Positions 10,307 through 20,900 of a DNA stretch of 64,000 bases are shown piece after piece. The translations under genes were made by a program, and so were the position numbers. The notes under the pieces were generated by a model. It was given only the letters and a program-made list of their open reading frames with translations, had not been told where the DNA came from and made no database searches. The number at the start of each line of letters is the position of its first letter. Position 1 is the first letter of the stretch. Source of the DNA: Sphingomonas sp. AP4-R1 (GTDB taxonomy: Bacteria > Pseudomonadota > Alphaproteobacteria > Sphingomonadales > Sphingomonadaceae); the NCBI RefSeq assembly GCF_013113735.1, contig NZ_CP053346.1, forward strand, positions 4,292,001 through 4,356,000, written 5' to 3'.

Positions 10307-12352
10307 ATGGCGACGACACCCGCCGACCAGAACGACGCCGCCGAGATCAGCTACGGCACCGCCGCCACGCGGATCGCGCGCAAGGTCGGCTGGCGTCAGT
10401 TGATCGGCACCGCGATCGTATTGCTGATCGCGCTGATGTTCGCGCGCTACAGCTGGCATGTGCCGCTCGGCGTGGATGCCGAGCGCGCCTTTTACGACGT
10501 GCGCCTGCTGATGACGGCGCCGCGCGTGCCGCAGGATCCGCGCATCGTGATGGTCGTCTATACGGACGAGACGCTGGAGGCGACCGCGCGCCGCTCCCCG
10601 CTCGATCGCAGCCTGCTCGCCAAGGCGCTGACCAATCTCGACAAACTGGGCGCCAAAGGCATCGGCATCGATATCTTGATCGATGAGGAGCAGCCCGAGG
10701 ATGCCGAGCTGATCAAGGCCTTTCAGGGCATGAAGACGCCCGTGCATCTGGCCTTCGCCGCCAATGCCACCAACGGCGTCTATGTGCAGCCCTGGCAGGA
10801 ATCGTTCATGCGCGATTTCCTGGCCAAGCTGAAGCCGGGCAACGTTCACCCCACCTCGATCCGGATCGAGGCCGATCCGGACGGCGTGATGCGGAGCTGG
10901 CCGAGCCGCCCGCCCGGCCTGCCGCCTTTGCTCTCGAACGCGATGGCCAGGGGCGAGCCGAAGGACGATCCGCGCTTCCTCACCTATCATGGCAGCCTGC
11001 TCTATCGCCTGCCCCAGCGCACCGATCGGCCGGTCTTCTCCAAGCTGCCGATCGATCTGTTCGCCTTGCCCGAGGCGGCCGAAATGCTGCGCGGCCAGAT
11101 ACAGGGCCGCTACGTGCTGATGGGCGGGGACATCTCCGACGTCGACCAGTTCGACACGCCCGCCACGCGCCTTTCCAAGGCCGGCGAATCCGGCACCACC
11201 ACCGGCCTCGAAATCCACGCGACGATGCTCGCGCAGGAACTGGACGGCCGCATCCCGCGCCACATCGCGAACACGGCTCTGTGGGGCGCGGCCTTCCTCG
11301 TCATCGTCGCCGCCGTGCTGGCCGGCTTCACCGAGCTTTCGGCCGCGCGCAACGCGATCGTGATCGTCGGCTCGGTCGCCTTGCTGGTGGCGACGCCGCT
11401 GATCCTTCAACGCGCGGGCTTCGATACGCAGGGCCTGCCGATGTTCGGCTGGCTTGGCGGCTGGACATTGGCCTTCATCGCCGCCTCCAGCGCGGGCCGC
11501 GCGCTCGCGTCCGACGAACGCCGCTTCGCCCAGTCGGCGCTCGGCAAATATCTGCCGCCGGACGTCGCCAAGCAGATCCTGCGCGATCCCGACAAGCTGG
11601 CGCTCCACGGCGAGCAGCGCGAGATTTTCGCGATGTTCACCGATCTGGAGGGCTTCACCCAGCTTTCGTCGCAGATCGCGCCGGCGATGGTCGCGCAATT
11701 GCTCAACCGCTATCTCGATCTGCTGTCGGCCGTGGTGCTGGAGCATGGCGGCACGCTCGACAAGTTCGTGGGCGATGCCGTGATCGCCTTCTGGGGTGCC
11801 CCCATCTCCCGTCCCGACGATGCCGATCGCGCGATCCGGGCGGCGATGGCGATGTACGAGGCGGGCGAGCGTTTCCGCCGTGAAGCGCCCCCGGGCGTGC
11901 CGCCGATCGGGCGCACGCGCGTCGGCGTGCATATGGGCGTCGCGATCGTCGGCAATTTCGGGGGCGAGGGCCGCATCCAATATACGGCGCTGGGTGACAG
12001 CATGAACGCCGCCTCGCGCCTCGAAAGCGCGAACAAGAAGTTGCTGACGACCCTGCTCATCAGCGGCGACGTCGTCGCGCGCTCCACGCTGAAATGCGTG
12101 CGACCGATGGGGCGGATCACGGTGCGCGGCCGCTCCGCGACGCCGATGACGATCTATGAAGCGCTGCCCGATTGCGATCTCGTCCAGGCCGCCGCGCTGA
12201 CGAAGATATTGGAAAATTTCGATCAAGGGGATGCGGACGCAATTTCGTCGCTTCGGACGATGATTTCGCAGAACCCGACAGACCTCGCTCTCGTAAATCT
12301 GTTAGAACGTCTTGAAAGAATTGGCCCGGGAGGCAGCTATGCGCTCGATTGA
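10307..12352 (+). CDS. CHASE2-domain adenylate/guanylate cyclase
   Basis: A 681-residue membrane sensor. A first membrane span at about residues 27-46 precedes a CHASE2 extracytoplasmic domain (DVRLLMTAPRVPQDPRIVMV ... GAKGIGIDILIDEEQPED ... GRYVLMGGDISDVDQFDTP), three clustered spans follow at about 320-400, then a class III nucleotidyl cyclase. The metal-binding aspartates are Asp446 (MFTDLEGFT) and Asp490 (KFVGDAVIAFWG), 44 residues apart as in the family; GDSMNAASRLESANK holds the transition-state Asn/Arg. It should make cAMP (or cGMP) in the cytoplasm in response to a periplasmic signal. One base separates it from the CHAT gene; its end overlaps the next gene by 14 bases. Confidence 0.93.
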   Translation: MATTPADQNDAAEISYGTAATRIARKVGWRQLIGTAIVLLIALMFARYSWHVPLGVDAERAFYDVRLLMTAPRVPQDPRIVMVVYTDETLEATARRSPLDRSLLAKALTNLDKLGAKGIGIDILIDEEQPEDAELIKAFQGMKTPVHLAFAANATNGVYVQPWQESFMRDFLAKLKPGNVHPTSIRIEADPDGVMRSWPSRPPGLPPLLSNAMARGEPKDDPRFLTYHGSLLYRLPQRTDRPVFSKLPIDLFALPEAAEMLRGQIQGRYVLMGGDISDVDQFDTPATRLSKAGESGTTTGLEIHATMLAQELDGRIPRHIANTALWGAAFLVIVAAVLAGFTELSAARNAIVIVGSVALLVATPLILQRAGFDTQGLPMFGWLGGWTLAFIAASSAGRALASDERRFAQSALGKYLPPDVAKQILRDPDKLALHGEQREIFAMFTDLEGFTQLSSQIAPAMVAQLLNRYLDLLSAVVLEHGGTLDKFVGDAVIAFWGAPISRPDDADRAIRAAMAMYEAGERFRREAPPGVPPIGRTRVGVHMGVAIVGNFGGEGRIQYTALGDSMNAASRLESANKKLLTTLLISGDVVARSTLKCVRPMGRITVRGRSATPMTIYEALPDCDLVQAAALTKILENFDQGDADAISSLRTMISQNPTDLALVNLLERLERIGPGGSYALD

Positions 12353-13097
12353 CATCCGTTCGCCGCGATTTGCGGCACTGTTCCTGCTGGCGGCGGCCGT
12401 TGCCACCCCTGTTTCCGCCGCGACCTTGGTGGTCCGGTCGGCGGGTCCCTCGGCCGGGGCCTATCCTCCGGGCAAGGTGCTGCAGCCGAGCGCGAAGCTC
12501 GCGCTGAAGGCCAATGACCAGGTCACCCTGCTTGACGAGCATGGCACGCGCACGCTGCGCGGCCCCGGCAGCTTCTCCGCGACGGCGACCGCCGCCGCCG
12601 ACACCGATACGGGCAACACCGCGCTCGCCGCGCTCACCTCGCAGCGGGGCGATCGCCGCGTCCGCATCGGGGCCGTGCGCGGCGTCGAGGCCGAAACGGG
12701 CCGTCCGCCGAACATCTGGATCGTCGACGCGTCGCGCGCGGGCACGGTCTGCGTCGCCGATGCCAGCTCCGCCAATCTGTGGCGGCCGGGCGCGGACCTG
12801 CCGACCAAGACGATCATCGCCAGCGCCACCGGCGCCGCCAAGGCGACGCTCGACTGGTCGCCCGGCCAATCGGTGCAGGCATGGCCATCCAGTCTGCCGA
12901 TCACCGAGGGCGCGCGCTACACGCTGACGACGGGCACGGGTGCGCCGGTCGCGATCACGCTCACGCTCAGCGGCAAGCCGGAGAGCGATGTGCAGGCGAT
13001 GGCCTCCACCCTGATCGCCAAGGGCTGCACCGCGCAGCTTGATCAGCTGGTGGAGACGACGGCGGCCGCCACGAAAGCGAGCAGCGGCGGAGAGTAA
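12339..13097 (+). CDS. Small exported protein of the CHAT/TPS operon, unknown function
   Basis: A 252-residue protein with a clear signal peptide (FAALFLLAAAVATPVSAAT). The mature N-terminus has VVRSAGPSAGAYPPGKVL and LALKANDQVTLLDEHGTRTLRGPGSF, a pattern seen in small periplasmic proteins that accompany CHAT or CHASE2 genes and faintly like FecR-type sheets. Two cysteines are present in the mature part (TVCVADAS and KGCTAQL). The ATG at 12339 has gggagg before it and lies inside the end of the cyclase gene, pointing to translational coupling. Probably periplasmic; no catalytic motif seen. Confidence 0.75.
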   Translation: MRSIDIRSPRFAALFLLAAAVATPVSAATLVVRSAGPSAGAYPPGKVLQPSAKLALKANDQVTLLDEHGTRTLRGPGSFSATATAAADTDTGNTALAALTSQRGDRRVRIGAVRGVEAETGRPPNIWIVDASRAGTVCVADASSANLWRPGADLPTKTIIASATGAAKATLDWSPGQSVQAWPSSLPITEGARYTLTTGTGAPVAITLTLSGKPESDVQAMASTLIAKGCTAQLDQLVETTAAATKASSGGE

Positions 13098-13163
13098 TCC
13101 GCCTGCAACAATAGCATGACGGGGTGATGCGCGGCTGGGAGGCCGCGTTTCCGGGGAAAGCGA

Positions 13164-14963
13164 ATGCGGGGTTTCGGGGGTTTGGTGGGAGGACGTCTGA
13201 CGAGGGGCGCGGTGGCGTTGGCCGCCTGCGCCTCCCCTTCGGCATTGCTGGCGCAATCGGCGCTGCAGGCGCCCACGCGCGAAGCGATCGAGCGCGCGGC
13301 GCCGCCGCCCGAAGCCGTGCCCCCCTCGAAGCTCACCGTGGACGGCGGCGTCGAACGTGCGCCCTGCCCGCTCGCCGAGCCGCGCTTCGCCGGGCTGACG
13401 GTCGACTTCAAGGGTGCCGTCTTCGACAATCTGAAGGGCATGAAGCCCGAGGATCTGGCCTCCTCCTACGAGGATTTCGTCGGCAAGAAGGTGCCGCTCG
13501 CCACGATCTGCGAAGTGCGCGACGCCGCCGCCACGATCCTGCGCCGCGCGGGCTATATCGCCGCCGTGCAGGTGCCGCCGCAGCGCATCGCGGCGGACGG
13601 GATCGTCCATTTCGATGTGCTGATGGCCAGGCTGGTCCGCGTGCAGGTGCGCGGCGACGCCGGCAAATCCGAGAAACTGCTCGCCGCCTATCTCAACAAG
13701 CTGACCGAACAGCCCCTGTTCAACGAGAAGGACGCCGAGCGTTACCTGCTGCTCGCGCGCGATCTGCCCGGCTATGACGTGCGCCTCACCCTGCGCCCCG
13801 CCGGCACCGCGCCGGGCGAGGTGGTGGGCGAGGTGATCGCCAGCCGCATGCCCTTCATGGTGACGGCCAACCTCCAGAATTACGGCAGCCATCAGGTCGG
13901 CCGCTGGGGCGGGCTGATCACGGGCCAGGCCAACGACGTGCTGGGCTATGGCGACCGGCTCACGCTCGGCCTGTTCCAGAGTGTGCAGACGCGCGAGCAG
14001 ACCGTGCTGCAATCGGGCTACGACATCCGCGTCGGCGGTGAAGGCCTCACGATCGGCGGCCGCTTCACCTATGCCTGGACGCGGCCGAGCGTGGGCCAGG
14101 GCGATCCGCTCAAATCGCGCACGCTCGTCGCCTCGCTGGAGGCGACCTACCCCCTGCTCCGCTCGCAGACGGCCAATATCCGGTTGAGCGGCGGCGGCGA
14201 TCTCGTCGATCAGGATCTGCGCTTCACCAACGTGCTGCTGACGCGCGACCGGCTGCGCGTCGGCTATCTCCAGCTCGACATGGCCGCGGCCGATCCGCGC
14301 AGCATCCTCGGCGGCCGTGCCGGTTATTCCAGCATCCTGCCGCGCTGGCGCGTGTCGGGATCGTTCGAGCTGCGCCGCGGGCTCGGCATCCTTGGCGCGA
14401 GCGAGGATTGCGGACCGGGGCCGCTTTACGCCGCCTGCGCGGCGGGCGTGTCGCTCAGTCGCATCCAGGCCGATCCCACCGCCACCGTGATCCGCTTCAC
14501 GGGCTTCAGCGAGGTGCGCCCGCGCCCGAACATCGCCTTCGCGTTCAGCCCCCGCCTGCAATATGGCTTCTCGCCGCTGATGAGCTACGAGCAATATTCG
14601 GGCGGCGCCTATACGATCGGGCGCGGCTACGATCCGGGCGCGATCATCGGCGACAGCGGCGCCGGCTTCTCGATCGAGGGCCGCTACGGCGCGCTCCTGC
14701 CGCGCAGCCGCACCAGCTTCGCCTTCCAGCCTTACGCCTTCTTCGATGCGGCCTGGGTGTGGAACCGGCGGGTGCTGGTGGCGGAGAATGACCCGCTCAA
14801 GCTCTATTCGGCGGGCGCGGGCCTGCGCGTGGCGTACGGCGATCGCGTGCGGCTGGACGTCACCGCCGCCGTGCCGCTGAGGAAGGCTCCCAACGATCTG
14901 CAGCGCGGCGACACGCGCGTGATGGTGTCGCTCACCACCCGTCTCATCCCGTGGGGCAAGTGA
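13164..14963 (+). CDS. Two-partner secretion outer-membrane transporter (TpsB, ShlB/FhaC family)
   Basis: A 599-residue TpsB protein. After a signal peptide (GAVALAACASPSALLAQS) come a Pro-rich linker, POTRA-type domains (about residues 75-235, including DAAATILRRAGYIAAVQVPPQRIADGIVHF-like sequence and FNEKDAERYLLLARDLPGYDVRLTLRPA), then a 16-strand beta-barrel (NLQNYGSHQVGRWGGLI onward, ending LTTRLIPWGK). It exports the TpsA partner across the outer membrane. The start has ggggaaag 5 bases upstream. Its stop TGA overlaps the ATG of the tpsA gene (TGATG), so the two are probably translated in fixed ratio. Confidence 0.92.
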   Translation: MRGFGGLVGGRLTRGAVALAACASPSALLAQSALQAPTREAIERAAPPPEAVPPSKLTVDGGVERAPCPLAEPRFAGLTVDFKGAVFDNLKGMKPEDLASSYEDFVGKKVPLATICEVRDAAATILRRAGYIAAVQVPPQRIAADGIVHFDVLMARLVRVQVRGDAGKSEKLLAAYLNKLTEQPLFNEKDAERYLLLARDLPGYDVRLTLRPAGTAPGEVVGEVIASRMPFMVTANLQNYGSHQVGRWGGLITGQANDVLGYGDRLTLGLFQSVQTREQTVLQSGYDIRVGGEGLTIGGRFTYAWTRPSVGQGDPLKSRTLVASLEATYPLLRSQTANIRLSGGGDLVDQDLRFTNVLLTRDRLRVGYLQLDMAAADPRSILGGRAGYSSILPRWRVSGSFELRRGLGILGASEDCGPGPLYAACAAGVSLSRIQADPTATVIRFTGFSEVRPRPNIAFAFSPRLQYGFSPLMSYEQYSGGAYTIGRGYDPGAIIGDSGAGFSIEGRYGALLPRSRTSFAFQPYAFFDAAWVWNRRVLVAENDPLKLYSAGAGLRVAYGDRVRLDVTAAVPLRKAPNDLQRGDTRVMVSLTTRLIPWGK

Positions 14964-17900
14964 TGCGACATTCCGACCCGAAGCAGCGCATGATGTCTCC
15001 GGCAACGGCCAAGCGCCGGCGCAGGCTGGAGCTTTACGCCACCGCCTCGATCGCAGGCCTGAGCGTGGTGATGGCCCCGCAGCCGGTGCGCGCGCAGGCG
15101 ATCAACGCGAGCGGCGTATCGCGCTTCAACACCAATGATGGCGTGAACAGCGCCACCGTCATCAATTCCGGCACATCGACCCTGATTCAGGTGAATTCGT
15201 CCAAGGCGATCATCGACTGGACGCCGAACAGCGACCAGTTCGTCCTGCCGGGCCGGACAGCGACATTCTACAACACCAATTCGGGCGGCTATACCGTCCT
15301 GAACGTGATCGCGAGCGGCACCACGCCGATGCGGTTCGACGGCACCGTCGAATCGCGCATCGGCAGCACGACGGGCGCGATCGGCGGCAATGTCTGGTTC
15401 TACAGCCCCGGCGGCATGATCGTCGGCAGCACGGCCAGCTTCAACGTCGGCAGCCTGCTGCTCACAACGCTCAACCCCGTTTACGGCACCAATCCGGGCG
15501 ACACTTTCTTCGACTTCAACGACGGCACGAACGGCGCGAGGATCACTCTCCAGACCGATCCCGCGATCTTCGGTGCCGGCAACAACAATACCAGCCAGAT
15601 CTCGATCGCGGGCAACGCCGCCATCCTCGCGCAGAGTTATGTCGGCATCGTCGCCCCGCGCATCGTACAGACCGGCGGCAGTATTCAGGCCGGTGGCGCG
15701 ATCGGCTTCATCGCGGGCGAGCAGGTCAATCTCGACATCGCATCGAATGGCGGCCTGTTCGGGATCAGCATCCCGGTCGGCACCAGCTTCACGGGAACGA
15801 CCACGACAGACGCCGCGATCGTCAAGAGCGGCGGCAATGTCGGCACGGATGCAACGGGCGTCGGCGCAGCCTCAACCGCCTCGAACGGGCGCAAGATCTA
15901 TATGATCGCGGTGCCCAAGAATGATGCGGTCACGATGCTGCTAACCGGCGGCGAGATCGGCTATGGCGCCAGTTCTGCCACCGCCACCACCGACGGCATT
16001 GTCCTGCTCGCCAGCGAGAATGCCGGGACGTCCTTCGATGGCAGCGGCGATCCCAATCCGCTCCTGCTTCCCACCAATGCGAACACGACCGGCGCGATCA
16101 AGATCGGCGGGCAGACAGCGACCGGCACCATCGGCTTCAGCAGCAGTCTCACGGCGATATCGTCCAATGTCATTGCGGAAGCCGACGCTGCGAACCTGCG
16201 CTTCGATGGTGACACCACGTTGCTCGGCGGCCTCGCCTCCAGTCTGACCGTCGCCAGTGGCGTCGCGGCGACGGCCAACCGCGACCTGACGATCCGAAGC
16301 GTCGGCGTGGACGTGAACGGCAGCACCATCGGCGGGATCGCCTCCGTCACCGTCGATGCGGGCGGCACGCTGCGGATCGATGCGGGCCGGACTCTGACAA
16401 TCGATGCCGGCAGCCTCGGTGTCGACAATTTCGACAGCGGCACCAATAGCGGACTGGGCGGAAGCGTTACCGGCGGCGACGCATCCCTCATGGTCAGCGG
16501 CGGCACGCTCGAAGGGCTAAACACCGGCGATGTCGGCGGTTCGGTCGACCTTCGAGCGGACGGCGTGGGCGGCCAGGGCGTCTTCGGGGGCGGCGACGGC
16601 ACCGGCGGATCCGTGACCGTGGCGATGAACGGCGGCTCGGCGCACGTCACCGAACTTCAGATGTCGGTCTACGGAGCCGGAGGCCAGGGGCCTGCAAACG
16701 GCAACGGGGGCACGGCGACCCTCACCGCCACAGGCGGAGCCCTCACCGTCGACGGCAATCTTTCCATCGACACCTATGGCCTCAACGCCAGCGGCAATCG
16801 GGACGGGAACGGTGGCGGCGTCACGATCTCGACGGCCGGCGGCGGGCCGATCATCGTCGGGGGCAATTTCGGCAGCATCTCCAACGGCCTGACCAGCATT
16901 ACCGGCTCGGGCACCACCACGCCGGCGATTCAGGCCGGCCGCATCGGCATCCAGTATAGCAGCCTGTCCGCCAGCAACGCATTTCTGGACGCGACCGCCA
17001 GCAACGATTCATCCGGCACTATCGATATCGCGGGCGTCGGCGATCTTCCGGGACTGCGGCTGCGGGCCGTAAACGGCATCTCGCTCAGTTCCGCCTCCGG
17101 TATCACCATCAGTGATGCGAGCGTGACGGTCGACGCGCAGGATGACGGCGAAGGCAATCTCGATACGAATCTGGCCTATGTCCTGGCCAATGCAGGCAGT
17201 TACGAAGGCCCCCTGAGCGGGACTTCGTCGCCCGACGCCACGATCGCCATCAATGGCCCGATTCGGGCAAACGGCCAGATCCGGATCAATGCCAGCGGTT
17301 CGATCGACATCGCGGCGACCGGCTCGATCGTGACGGACAACACTCTCCAGATCGGCGCTGGCGGCGATCTGCGCATCGCGGCCCTCGCAGTGCTGAATGC
17401 CGGCGCCAACCGGATCAACCAGACCGATACCGGCATCGATATTTCGGTGGGCGGCGACAGCAACAGCACGGATCCGGTTCACAGCCTGATCAGTGCCGGG
17501 ACCATCAACGCGAACGATGCGCCACTCAGCATCTATGCCGACGCGTTCCAGACGCAGAACGGCTCGATGACAGGCGGCGCGGTCACGCTGGGCCTGACCG
17601 GCAATGGCACCATCGGCGACGATGACGGCGGCCAGTTGCTGACTACCTGCTCCGCCGGATCGATGTGCCTTGGCGGAGTCAGCGCCTCTTCGCTCTTCTT
17701 TATCGATCGCAGCAACCTTCAGCCGCAGACGGTTTGGCTGGCCGGCAACATGACGGTGCCGACGCTCGACATCCACGCCACGAACGGCATCCTGCTCGGC
17801 CAGAATGGCGGGCGCGACATCACCGTGGCGGGCCTCGCGACGCTGGATGCGGGCACGGGCTCGATCCTCGCCACGCCGGGAGCAAGCGGCACGATCGCCG

Positions 17901-20900
17901 CCGCCTCGATGCAGCTGATCGGCACGGATCTGGTCGCGCAGCTCCACACTTTCCGCACCACCAGCGGCGATCTGACGATCGACGTCACGCGCGACGTGCA
18001 GGCGGCCGCCTTCGATGTGTTCGGCCAGCTCGGCCATACCGGCCAGCAGGGCTTCCAGGCGGATCTTCTGCTGGATGGCAGCTTCTTCGCCGGCACCTCG
18101 CTCTCCGTCGGCACGGGCAACGTGCTGATCGCCGCGCAGGGCATCACGATCGGCCGGCTGGAGATGGCGGACGGGAGCACGCTCGATCTCGAAGCGCAGT
18201 CGGGCCCGCTCCAGTTGCTCGATGCCAGCACCAGCCGGCTCGGCACGATCGCCAGCGCGCAACTGCGCGGTTTCTCGGTCTCCGTCGGCGCGCTCACCAC
18301 CACCGGCGACGTCACGCTGAACGCGGCCGCCAGCGATCTGACGGTCGACGATCTGGTGGCGGGCGGCATCATATCCGCCACCGGCAATGTCGTCAGCCTG
18401 CGCTCCAGCGGCGCGATGACCGTCTCCTCGCTCAGCGCCGGAGAAGGCGGTGCCGAGCTGATTTCGGCGGGGGATCTGAGCATCTCCACCGCGTCCGTGG
18501 GCAGCGCCGCCAGCTATGCCAGCACGGGCGGCAACGTCTCGATCGGCCAGGGCTTCGCGAACAGCGCCACCACGATCAGTGCCGCGGGCGGCGTCACGAT
18601 CGGCACGCTCTCGGCGGGCTCGCTGGACATCACCGCGCTCGGCGGCGGCATCGCGGCGGACAGGCTCTATTCCGGCGGCGGGACGAACCTGGCGGCCACC
18701 GGCCTGATCGATCTGCCCGTCTTCCTCTCGGCCGGCACGATCCGCGCCGTGGGCGGCGGCGTGCGGATCATCACCGATCCGATGGGCGATACGGCCGCCC
18801 AGTCGCTCAGCTTCAGCGAACTCGGCTCCATCGGCGGCGACGTGATCGTCAGCTCGCTCGAGAATATCGCGATCACCGGCGGCAGCGTGATCGGCGCGGC
18901 GACGATCACGACGAGCGCCCAGCTCGGCCTTTCGGACTTCACGGCGACCGGCGACCTCGCTTTGTCCAGCATCACCGCCAACAGCGTCTCCAACATCGCC
19001 GGGCGCAATGTCAGCATCATCAACAACAATGGCATCACCGGTCAGGGGCTCGTCGCCAGCGGCACCACCACCCTCACCGGCGGGCCGGGCACCATCTCGA
19101 TCTCCGGCCTGGAATCGGCCGGGGGCATCACCGTCGACAGTCGCAACATCATTTTGTCGTCACAAGGCGATATGGCCGTCACCCGCGCCACCGCGAATGG
19201 CAGCCTGCAGCTGACGGCGGGCGGCACTCTCACGATCGCCACCGCATCGAGCGAACAGGATTCGATCTACACCAGCGTCAACGGCAGGATCACCGCGCAG
19301 AGCCTGTCTTCGGGTGGCCCGGTGTCGTTCGGTGCGCCGGGCGCCGTGACGGTCACGAACCTTACGACCAGCAGCAACGTCTCGATGGACGTCGGCAGCG
19401 CGCAGATCGGCTCCACCGGATCGCTGACCTTCGCCAACGCGATCGGGCGGACGGGCGGCATCAATCTCTCGGCACAGGGTGCGCTCACCGTCGGCCCGGG
19501 GCGCGGCGCGGGCGACAGCAGCTTCACGGCCGGCGGCCCGCTGAGCGTCACCTCGTTCACCACCACCGGCGATCTCGCGCTGCAGGGCACCACGATCGAC
19601 GCCTTCACCAGCCTGTCCGGCCGCAACGTCAGCCTGACGGCGATCACGGGCAATCTAGCGGGCCAGACGCTCGGCGCCACGGGCACGACGACAATCTCCG
19701 CACCGGGCGAGATCAGGGTTGGCGCGCTCACCTCGGCGGGCGCGGTCACCGCGACCGGCGGCAGCGTGGTCCTGACGAGCCCCGGAGCGCTGACCTTCGC
19801 CAACGTTTCCGGCAGCGATCCCAACGGGCAGGTGACCCTCACCGCGAATGGCGGCAGCCTGACGATCAACGCGATGACCGCGCCGGGCTTCGTCACCCTG
19901 GCGTCCAGCGGCGCGCTCACCCTGCCCTCCTTCGCGGCCGGGCTGGGCGTGGACCTTCGCGGCGCCTCGATCCTGTCGACCGGCGCCATTTCCGGCAGTT
20001 CGGTCATTGCCGCCGCCAGCAATGGCGATCTCGCGATCCAGTCGCTGACATCGGCGGGCCTAACCTCGCTGGTCGCCACCGGCACTCTGTCGATCGCGTC
20101 GCTCACCTCGGCCGGCACGGTGCAGGCGGACGGCGGCAGCATTGCGATCGGCTCGCCCGGCAGCCTCATATTCGACGGTCTGATCGGCAGGTCCGCCACC
20201 GGATCGGTCACGATCACGACCGCGCAGGCGCTGACGGTGAACGGCGGCATCGCCCAGGGCTCGGCCACGCTGAACGCCGGCACGGTGCTGACCGCCCCGA
20301 CCATCACCGCGCTCAGCGGCGATCTGACGCTCACAGGCAATACGATCTCCGCCTTCACCGCCATCGCCGGGCGCAATGTCAGCCTAGCGGCGGCGAGCGG
20401 CAGCATCAGCGGGCAGGCGCTGAACGCGACCGGCACGGTCTCGCTCACCGCGCCGGTGAATGTCTCGGTCGCGGCGCTCGGCGCGGTCGGACCCGTGAGC
20501 GCTACTGCACGCGGCATCGCGTTGACGGCCCCCAACGCGATGACGGTCGCCAACGCCACCGCAGGCGCCGGTGGCATGACGCTCAGCGCGGCCAATCTCC
20601 TCACCGTCAACAATGCGAGCAGCGCCGCCGATCTGGTGCTGACCAGTGCGAATGGTGGGATCACGATCGGCACGGCGCAGGCCGCCACCGGCGTCACGCT
20701 GACGGCCCCCGGCGCGATCGCCGTGACCGGGGACCTGAACGCGCCCACCGCCAGCGTGCGCGGCGGATCGGTGGCGATCAACGCCACGCGCGATCTTGTC
20801 TTCTCCTCGCTTGTCAGCAGCAATGGCGACGCGGTGGTGCGCACGAGCGGCGCGCTCGCCGTGAATGGCGGCAGCAGCAGCGGCGCCACCAATTTCTCGG

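Noticed and set aside
10208..12226. 672-codon minus-strand open frame
   Set aside because: Antisense shadow of the CHASE2 cyclase, which shows all its domain motifs.
12117..15005. 962-codon minus-strand open frame
   Set aside because: Spans the cyclase end, small exported gene and tpsB in antisense; low-complexity Arg/Gly/His composition, no domain.
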